From JBJELF01 sp051879015 (lineage in GTDB: Bacteria > Bacillota > Clostridia > Lachnospirales > Lachnospiraceae): DNA of 13,078 nucleotides. The notes beneath the pieces were generated by a model that worked only from the letters and a program-made list of their open reading frames with translations, was not told the origin of the DNA and did not search any database. Position numbers and translations under genes: made by a program. Where the stretch lies: the NCBI GenBank assembly GCA_051879015.1, contig JBJELF010000085.1, positions 1 through 13,078 on the forward strand, read 5' to 3'. Shown in pieces: positions 8,225 to 13,078 of the stretch. Positions within the stretch are counted from its first letter, which is position 1; every line of letters starts with the position of its first letter.

Positions 8225-8318
8225 GGAAGACATCTCAGCGCCCATCTCTTCACTCGGGGACGAGACAAGCTTTTGACTTGCAGCAAAGTAAAGGGAATCT
8301 GGTCAGTCCAACATACAA

Positions 8319-9014
8319 TTAATTTTGTCCGTAATATGCATTTGCTCCATGCTTGCGGAAGAAATGCTTGTCTCGAATCGAATTTGGTGCCGGCTTTACA
8401 TTTGGATTGATCAGCTCGGTCTTAGTAGCCATTTTCGCTACTTCTTCCAGTACTACTGCATTATGTACGGCCTCAGCAGCATCCTTACCCCAAGTAAATA
8501 CACCATGATTGGTACAGAGCACACCTGGAGTATACATTGGATTCTTACCAGCATTCTCAAAGGTCTCAATAATAACAAGACCAGTATTCTTCTCGTAAGC
8601 TTCCTCAATTTCTTCTGGTGTCAAGATTCTGGCACATGGAATTTCACCATAAAAATAATCCGCATGAGTTGTGCCATACAGAGGAATACTTCTGCCAGCT
8701 TGAGCCCAAGCAGTAGCCTCTGGAGAATGAGTATGAACTACTCCACCAATTTCAGGGTACTTCTTGTAAAGCTCGATATGAGTAGCTGTATCAGAAGATG
8801 GCTTATACTTACCTTCGATGCGATTGCCATTTAAATCCATCACAACCATATCATCAGCTGTCATAGTCTCATAATCTACACCACTTGGCTTAATGACAAA
8901 ATAACCCGTCTCACGGTCAATTCCACTCACATTTCCCCAAGTATAGGTAACTAATTTTCTCTTTGGAAGCTCCATATTGGCTTCAAATACTTTTTGCTTT
9001 AACTCTTCTAACAT
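8319..9014 (-). CDS. araD: L-ribulose-5-phosphate 4-epimerase
   Basis: 231 residues from the chosen start, the same length as the E. coli enzyme. It converts L-ribulose-5-phosphate to D-xylulose-5-phosphate. It belongs to the zinc-dependent class II aldolase/epimerase fold. Metal ligands His94 and His96 (VVHTHS) and His170 (TNHGV) are present, as are Asp75 (SSDT), Asp119 (HADYFYG) and the conserved C-terminus HGANAYYGQ. A longer ORF begins at 9038, but I chose ATG 9012-9014. It gives MLEELKQKVF, matching the E. coli N-terminus, and has GAGG nine nt upstream, whereas the upstream ATG has its nearest AGAGG about 20 nt away. It follows the transaldolase gene by 51 nt with no terminator, so the two are cotranscribed. 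Confidence 0.96.
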   Translation of the reverse strand: MLEELKQKVFEANMELPKRKLVTYTWGNVSGIDRETGYFVIKPSGVDYETMTADDMVVMDLNGNRIEGKYKPSSDTATHIELYKKYPEIGGVVHTHSPEATAWAQAGRSIPLYGTTHADYFYGEIPCARILTPEEIEEAYEKNTGLVIIETFENAGKNPMYTPGVLCTNHGVFTWGKDAAEAVHNAVVLEEVAKMATKTELINPNVKPAPNSIRDKHFFRKHGANAYYGQN

Positions 9015-9065
9015 CACACATAACCTCGTTTGTTTCATGAAATGATGTACTTAATTACCTCTTAA

Positions 9066-9728
9066 TTATTTCTGAGGTCCAAATACAGCCTCATAATCCT
9101 TCTGGAATTTAGCGATACCCTGATCAGTCAATGGATGCTTGGTCATGGTCTCAAGAACAGAATATGGTACCGTAGCAATATCAGCACCTGCCAATGCACA
9201 GTCAATGATGTGAATTGGATTACGAACGCTTGCTGCGATAATCTGTGTATCAATGTCATCGAAAGTGGAGAAGATATCAGAAATAGTACGAATCAAATCA
9301 ATACCTGGCATAGAGATATCGTCCAAACGACCCAAGAATGGAGATACATAAGTAGCGCCTGCTCTTGCAGCCAAAAGCGCCTGATTAGCACTGAAAATTA
9401 AGGTAACATTGGTCTTAATGCCTTCTGCAGCCAATACTTTAACTGCCTTTAAGCCCTCTACTGTCATAGGAATCTTAACAACCATATTTGGATGGATTGC
9501 TGCAATCTCACGGCCTTCCTTAATCATACCCTCTGCATCGGTGGTAGTAGCCTTTACCTCACCGCTGATTGGTCCGTCTACGATAGTAGTGATTTCCTTG
9601 ATAACCTCATTGAAATCTCTTCCTTCCTTAGCAATCAAAGATGGATTGGTAGTAACACCACAAATAATACCCATATCATTTGCTTTTCTGATATCTTCTA
9701 CCTTTGCAGTATCAATAAAAAAATGCAT
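9066..9728 (-). CDS. tal: Small transaldolase (fructose-6-phosphate aldolase/TalC family)
   Basis: 220 residues, typical of the short decameric FSA/TalC group. The Schiff-base lysine is Lys85 in MVVKIPMT; the start FFIDTA, the GVTTNPSL motif (24-31) and NVTLIFS (107-113) are characteristic. The group includes true transaldolases and fructose-6-phosphate aldolases (fsa). The active-site position that is Tyr131 in E. coli FSA is Phe131 here (YVSPFLGR), as in transaldolases, so I favour transaldolase. It would interconvert sedoheptulose-7-P and glyceraldehyde-3-P with erythrose-4-P and fructose-6-P. This is consistent with its position between araA and araD, where it helps process pentose phosphates. 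The ATG start has GGGAG about nine nt upstream. It has its own probable promoter inside the araA-tal spacer. Confidence 0.92.
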   Translation of the reverse strand: MHFFIDTAKVEDIRKANDMGIICGVTTNPSLIAKEGRDFNEVIKEITTIVDGPISGEVKATTTDAEGMIKEGREIAAIHPNMVVKIPMTVEGLKAVKVLAAEGIKTNVTLIFSANQALLAARAGATYVSPFLGRLDDISMPGIDLIRTISDIFSTFDDIDTQIIAASVRNPIHIIDCALAGADIATVPYSVLETMTKHPLTDQGIAKFQKDYEAVFGPQK

Positions 9729-9746
9729 TTTAAAAGTCTCCCTTCC

Positions 9747-9778
9747 TAAATTAAAACTTTCTTAAATTAAAACTTTCT
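9747..9778. repeat. Perfect tandem duplication of a 16-bp unit in the tal leader
   Basis: Two adjacent identical copies of a 16-bp AT-rich unit (9747-9762 and 9763-9778) lie directly upstream of the tal ribosome site. This is likely a slippage duplication. It lengthens the untranslated leader by 16 nt without touching the ribosome site. Confidence 0.85.
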
Positions 9779-9784
9779 TAGATG

Positions 9785-9811
9785 CAGACAGGCACCATCC
9801 GTACCTGTCTG
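9785..9811 (-). promoter_or_regulatory. Stem-loop at the predicted 5' end of the tal transcript
   Basis: An 11-bp stem (9785-9795 with 9801-9811, one G-U pair in the minus-strand RNA) with a 5-nt loop. No T-run follows it in the minus direction, so it is a poor terminator. It begins at the predicted transcription start of the tal promoter, so it may protect that mRNA end or mark processing of the araA-tal-araD transcript. Confidence 0.65.
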
Positions 9812-9816
9812 TATTC

Positions 9817-9845
9817 ATTATAGCGCAATCAAATTTTAAATGCAA
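9817..9845 (-). promoter_or_regulatory. Internal promoter upstream of tal-araD
   Basis: On the minus strand, perfect -10 TATAAT (9817-9822), 17-bp spacer, -35 TTGCAT (9840-9845). It lies in the 129-nt araA-tal spacer. The -35 region shares nine bases, TTGCATTTA, with the GH43 promoter. Confidence 0.55.
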
Positions 9846-9857
9846 GCCTATTTGTTA

Positions 9858-11354
9858 TTATCTGTAAACGACCTCGCCCAACATCAAATCTCTCTTCAAG
9901 TTGCGAATGGTGGTATCCTTATCAATGTAAACAGCCTCAATACCCATAGCAGCTGCCCAATCACCCATCTGCTCTGCAGTCAGGTCATATGAGAATGCCG
10001 TATGATGTGCGCCGCCGGCCAAAATCCATGCCTGCAAACCAGTCTTGAAGTCTGGCTTTGGTACCCAGTATGCGGTAGCAACTGGAAGCTTTGGCATAGG
10101 CTTCTCTACCTTCTTGCACTCAACTTCATTGATAATCAAGCGGAAACGATTTCCCAAATCAATCAAAGAGGTAGCAATACCAGGTCCTTCCTTGGAGGTA
10201 AATACCAGACGAGCTGGATCTTCTCTGTTACCCATAGAAAGAGGATTTACCTTAATGCTGATAGGTCCTTCTGCGATGGATGGACAGATCTCCAACATAT
10301 GCGCTTCCAAGATACCTTCTTTACCTGGAACTAAGTTGTAGGTGTAATCTTCCAACATAGAAGTACCCTTTGGATTCTTCATACCAGTGGTCATCAACTT
10401 CATAATACGAACCATCGCTGCAGTCTTCCAGTCACCCTCAGCGCCAAATCCATAGCCTTTTTCCATCAATCTCTGGATAGCAAGACCTGGAAGCTGCTGT
10501 AAGGAGCCCAAATCACCAAAGTGGGTAACGATTGCCTGATAGTTCTTCTCCTCCAAGAAACGCTCGAAACCAATTTCAATCTGAGCCTGTACTGCTACAT
10601 GTCTCTTGAACTCTTCTGGATCTCTGCCCTCAAGCAAAATATTGTACTTGCTATAGTACTCGTCTACCAAAGCGTTGGTATCGGATGCGCTGACCGCAGA
10701 AACAGCCTCTGCAATCTCATTGACTGGGTAAGCATCTACTTCCCAACCAAACTTCAACTGAGCCTCTACCTTATCACCATCCGTAACCGCTACATTTCTC
10801 ATATTATCCGCAACACGCATTACACGCACATGGCTGCTCTCTACCACACCGATAGCAGTACGCATCCAAGATGCAATCTGCTCCTGTACTGCTGGGTCAC
10901 TCCAATGACCAACTACAATCTTGCGTTCAATTCGCATACGGCTTACGATATGACCATACTCACGGTCACCATGAGCAGACTGATTCTCATTCATGAAATC
11001 CATATCGATGGTATCATAAGGAATTTCCTGATTGAACTGGGTATGTAAATGCATCAATGGCTTTCTGTATTCCTGTAAACCTAAAATCCATGACTTTGCA
11101 GGGGAAAACGTGTGCATCCATGTGATTACACCAGCGCAATCTGGGTCATTATTTGCCTCGTTAAAGGTCTTACGAATCAACTCGTTGGTAATCAAGGTTG
11201 GCTTCCATACTACTTCAAATGGAAGTACTCCAGAAGCGTTCAATGCCTCTACAATCTTTTTAGAATGCTCAGCTACATTTCTCAAGCACTCATCTCCATA
11301 TAAATCCTGTGAACCAGTACAGAACCAGAATTTATAATCTCTCTGTAATTTCAT
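9858..11354 (-). CDS. araA: L-arabinose isomerase
   Basis: 498 residues, matching the usual length of about 500. It converts L-arabinose to L-ribulose, the first intracellular catabolic step. The metal and active-site residues of the family are visible: Glu306 in GFGAEGDW, Glu335 in MLEDYTY, His352 in EAHMLE and the His450/His451 pair in GGAHHT. The N-terminal motif FWFCTGSQDLYG (9-20) is also diagnostic. The ATG start has AAGGAGG nine nt upstream. It is the first gene of an araA-tal-araD minus-strand unit driven by a perfect consensus promoter about 200 bases upstream. It is divergent from a GH43 gene, which fits arabinan or arabinoxylan use. No ribulokinase gene is found between araA and araD. 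Confidence 0.97.
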   Translation of the reverse strand: MKLQRDYKFWFCTGSQDLYGDECLRNVAEHSKKIVEALNASGVLPFEVVWKPTLITNELIRKTFNEANNDPDCAGVITWMHTFSPAKSWILGLQEYRKPLMHLHTQFNQEIPYDTIDMDFMNENQSAHGDREYGHIVSRMRIERKIVVGHWSDPAVQEQIASWMRTAIGVVESSHVRVMRVADNMRNVAVTDGDKVEAQLKFGWEVDAYPVNEIAEAVSAVSASDTNALVDEYYSKYNILLEGRDPEEFKRHVAVQAQIEIGFERFLEEKNYQAIVTHFGDLGSLQQLPGLAIQRLMEKGYGFGAEGDWKTAAMVRIMKLMTTGMKNPKGTSMLEDYTYNLVPGKEGILEAHMLEICPSIAEGPISIKVNPLSMGNREDPARLVFTSKEGPGIATSLIDLGNRFRLIINEVECKKVEKPMPKLPVATAYWVPKPDFKTGLQAWILAGGAHHTAFSYDLTAEQMGDWAAAMGIEAVYIDKDTTIRNLKRDLMLGEVVYR

Positions 11355-11550
11355 GCTATCAATCCTCCTTAACTAAATCTCATTATTTGTGTTGAAATAT
11401 AGATAAATGTATTTAAACTACATTATCAAACCAATATATTTTTAAATATTTTCAATCGTATCTATCCTACTACATCTTCTATCCACCTTGTACAAAAAAC
11501 GAAGATTACACTTTTCACACAATAGAACGGAGATTCCTCCCCCCATTCTT
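11355..11550 (-). promoter_or_regulatory. Long untranslated leader of araA with stem-loops and a palindrome
   Basis: From the predicted start near 11550 the leader is about 195 nt. It starts with an imperfect hairpin (11524-11549: five outer pairs, a G-rich bulge, four inner pairs). It also holds a 6-bp stem (11474-11479 with 11501-11506) enclosing a TTGTACAA palindrome. Near the gene is a perfect inverted repeat, AATGTA (11406-11411) and TACATT (11419-11424) with a 7-bp gap. The last looks like a repressor operator placed downstream of the start site. I do not match any of these to a known riboswitch, and the resemblance to AraR operators is only partial. Confidence 0.45.
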
Positions 11551-11556
11551 AAGCAT

Positions 11557-11585
11557 ATTATATAATTTTCCATCTCATATGTCAA
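11557..11585 (-). promoter_or_regulatory. Consensus promoter of the araA operon
   Basis: On the minus strand, TTGACA (11580-11585), a spacer of exactly 17 bp, and TATAAT (11557-11562): both boxes match the vegetative sigma consensus completely. A sugar-inducible operon with such a promoter would be expected to be held down by a repressor or by leader control. Confidence 0.88.
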
Positions 11586-11645
11586 TATTTATTTCATTAT
11601 TTCCTGAACCATTTTAGATTTTGCTGATATTTTTTTTTGAACTAA

Positions 11646-11674
11646 TTGCATTTATTTTTCATGTACTTTATAAT
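11646..11674 (+). promoter_or_regulatory. Promoter of the GH43 gene
   Basis: -35 TTGCAT (11646-11651), 17-bp spacer, perfect -10 TATAAT (11669-11674). The predicted start is near 11681, leaving a leader of about 110 nt. The 60 bases between its -35 and the divergent araA -35 (11586-11645) are AT-rich, and I see no clear operator there. Confidence 0.7.
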
Positions 11675-11693
11675 ATGATACCAGGATCAAAAG

Positions 11694-11772
11694 GTCATAC
11701 CTTTCATGCTTGCATGAACAGGTATGACTTTGGGACCCGCCAAAACATGAGAAAGCAGCCCAAACAGGGCGG
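11694..11772 (+). promoter_or_regulatory. Structured 5' leader of the GH43 mRNA: hairpin plus possible pseudoknot (candidate cis-regulatory RNA)
   Basis: First element: a 15-bp hairpin in two blocks (11694-11702 with 11720-11728; 11703-11708 with 11713-11718), loop CTTG and a single bulged C11719. Second element: TTTGGG (11729-11734) can pair with CCCAAA (11759-11764), while CCGCC (11737-11741) can pair with GGCGG (11768-11772). The order of the four strands makes an H-type pseudoknot with loops of 2, 17 and 3 nt. A competing 4-bp hairpin (11758-11761 with 11767-11770) uses the same bases. The last paired base is two nt before the AAGGAG ribosome site (11775-11780), a layout suited to translational control. 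I do not recognise it as a known riboswitch or ribozyme class. Confidence 0.5.
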
Positions 11773-11792
11773 ATAAGGAGTATCATTTTATC

Positions 11793-13078
11793 ATGTTAAC
11801 ACCTGGTTTTTACTTGAATTGTCACAATCGTGATCTCAACCCACTGTTTGAATCCCATGACCCCAGCATGATGTGGGATCCAATCAGCCACTATTATTAT
11901 TCCTATGCCACAGATGCTGCCATCAATAGTCCTTACAAACAGGGAATCCCCATCCGAAAAAGCAAGGATTTGGTTCACTTCACCTACATCGGGCAGGCTT
12001 TATCAGAAAAAGCCATCGCCGAAGGACGGAACAATGGAAACTTTCCTCCCACAAGAGGGTTTTGGGCTCCCTATTGCCACTACTACAATGGAGAATACCG
12101 TCTCTATTACTCTGCTACCAAAGCCTTCGGCAGCTCTGAGTCCCGTATCTGGCTGGCCACTTCCGATAATCCAGAAGGACCGTTTGAAAATCGTGGAGTC
12201 GCCATGGACACTTGGTTTACTAGTGACCGCTATCCAAATGCCATCGACCCTCATATCATAGAGGATAAGGACCACCGCTTATGGCTCGTTTATGGCTCGT
12301 TCTTTGGTGGTATCTTCATCAAGGAATTAAATCCAGAAACCGGTCTTTCCAAAAGTAATAATCCGAAAGAATTTGGTATTCGCATCGCAAAGCGCCCTGC
12401 TCACGCTCATGTGGATGGACCAGAGGGAGCTGCTGTCATTTACGCAGATGGTTATTACTACCTATTCTTATCTTATGGCTGGCTAGGAGATGACTATGAT
12501 ATCCGTGTTGGTCGTTCTAAGTCTGTCACTGGTCCTTATGTGGACATTCAGGGAAAGAATTTAGACGGAGTCTCCCTCGGCATGAAATTAGCTGGCAGTT
12601 ACCGCTTTGATTCCAAAAAACCTTGGGCAAAGACGACTGGTGAGGCTTACAGCAAGCCAGACTGGACGTTCGGAGGCTTTCGCGGTATTGGACATGGAAT
12701 ACCATTTTATGACCCCATGCGCAAGGAATACTTTTTTGTTCATCATCTGCGCGATGGGTCGGAAACACTCAAACATATGCCAAGACGCCCTCATGAACAA
12801 GTCAGCTATCTCATGCACTATATGGCAGTTCGCCGCATGATTTTCTTAGATCACTGGCCAGTCTTCTCCCCTGAACTCTTTGCAGGAGAAAAATTCGTTA
12901 CCTTGCCAGCAGAAAAACGATCTCAGTACAACTGGGAATGGATTTGCTTGACCTATGGCAATAACAAGCAGGTGGTTTCGAATCATAAGGCATTGCCCAA
13001 AAATCTAATCCATTGGATTATCTTTCGTGGCTTCGATTTTGAAAACTCCTGTGAATGTATCTGCCTAACCGGATATAC
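11793..13078 (+). CDS. Glycoside hydrolase family 43 arabinanase/arabinosidase-type protein, 3' end beyond window
   Basis: An open frame of 428 codons runs from ATG 11793 to the window edge with no stop, so the C-terminus is missing. The GH43 five-bladed beta-propeller catalytic residues are recognisable: Asp23 (SHDPSM, general base), Asp152 (AIDPHI, pKa modulator) and Glu211 (GPEGAA, general acid, placed by its ten-residue spacing to the GYYYLF strand). His301 in GIGHGIP may be the central-channel histidine. FWAPYCHYYNGEYRLYYS (90-107) is also typical. The best match is an endo-1,5-alpha-L-arabinanase-like enzyme, but GH43 also includes arabinofuranosidases and xylosidases. No signal peptide is present, so it should act in the cytoplasm on imported oligosaccharides. 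Residues after about 360 probably begin a C-terminal accessory domain. AAGGAG lies twelve nt upstream, a rather long gap. Divergent from araA. Confidence 0.93.
   Translation, partial: MLTPGFYLNCHNRDLNPLFESHDPSMMWDPISHYYYSYATDAAINSPYKQGIPIRKSKDLVHFTYIGQALSEKAIAEGRNNGNFPPTRGFWAPYCHYYNGEYRLYYSATKAFGSSESRIWLATSDNPEGPFENRGVAMDTWFTSDRYPNAIDPHIIEDKDHRLWLVYGSFFGGIFIKELNPETGLSKSNNPKEFGIRIAKRPAHAHVDGPEGAAVIYADGYYYLFLSYGWLGDDYDIRVGRSKSVTGPYVDIQGKNLDGVSLGMKLAGSYRFDSKKPWAKTTGEAYSKPDWTFGGFRGIGHGIPFYDPMRKEYFFVHHLRDGSETLKHMPRRPHEQVSYLMHYMAVRRMIFLDHWPVFSPELFAGEKFVTLPAEKRSQYNWEWICLTYGNNKQVVSNHKALPKNLIHWIIFRGFDFENSCECICLTGY

Noticed and set aside
9012..9038. Longer araD start at 9038 adding eight residues (MKQTRLCV)
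   Set aside because: It has no ribosome site at a proper distance, while the ATG at 9012-9014 has one and reproduces the family N-terminus and length.
9409..9765. Plus-strand ORF of 118 codons opposite tal
   Set aside because: It is antisense to a highly conserved gene and arises from that gene's codon pattern; no ribosome site was seen.
11480..11500. TTGTACAA palindrome as an AraR operator
   Set aside because: The known Bacillus AraR site, as I recall it, is longer, with a central CG between the half-sites. This eight-base palindrome is too short to call, so it is kept only as a note in the araA leader.
11694..11728. GH43 leader hairpin as an intrinsic terminator or attenuator
   Set aside because: No T-run follows the stem; the next bases are TTTGGGACC.
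11694..11772. Known riboswitch or ribozyme classes for the GH43 leader (preQ1, SAM-II, fluoride, ZTP, guanidine-III, c-di-GMP, glmS, twister, pistol, hammerhead, HDV-like)
   Set aside because: The conserved core bases that I remember for each class are not present.
11905..12275. ORFs on both strands inside the GH43 gene
   Set aside because: The GH43 frame is open across the whole stretch with catalytic motifs; these are shadows.

Overview
The window looks like chromosomal DNA of a low-GC Gram-positive anaerobe, most likely a gut Clostridia/Lachnospiraceae-type fermenter. The evidence is consensus AGGAGG-type ribosome sites, TTGACA/TATAAT promoters, a tRNA gene with no encoded CCA, and a giant 2-hydroxyacyl-CoA dehydratase activase-like protein of a kind I associate with clostridia. 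This placement is inference; no taxonomic marker gene is present.

Layout. A strong bidirectional terminator (49-106) precedes a 1414-residue activase/dehydratase-like iron-sulfur protein on the minus strand (134-4378). A plus-strand tRNA-Leu gene with anticodon AAG follows, with its own promoter and terminator (4546-4722). Next, on the minus strand, are a cytoplasmic subtilisin-family protease (4743-5765) and aroD, a type I 3-dehydroquinate dehydratase (5863-6621). An amino-acid:cation symporter of the AGCS family (6847-8157) is divergent from aroD and ends at a terminator hairpin.

The right third is an L-arabinose utilisation locus. The minus strand carries araA (9858-11354), a small transaldolase (9066-9728) and araD (8319-9014), in that order of transcription. 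Divergent from araA is a GH43 arabinanase/arabinosidase-type gene (11793 onward) that runs off the right edge without a stop codon. The GH43 protein has no visible signal peptide, so it probably cleaves imported arabino-oligosaccharides. AraA then converts arabinose to ribulose, AraD converts L-ribulose-5-P to D-xylulose-5-P, and the transaldolase serves the non-oxidative pentose phosphate steps. A ribulokinase, a transporter, a regulator and transketolase are not in the window.

The most interesting non-coding signals are: (1) a structured GH43 leader combining a 15-bp hairpin with a possible pseudoknot that ends just before the ribosome site; (2) a perfect consensus araA promoter with a leader of about 195 nt; (3) a second promoter and 5' stem-loop in front of the transaldolase; (4) a T7 homopolymer at the protease N-terminus, where a strong ATG/Shine-Dalgarno is out of frame with the protease by one base; and (5) the A34-type tRNA-Leu. 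No mobile element, CRISPR array or phage gene was seen.
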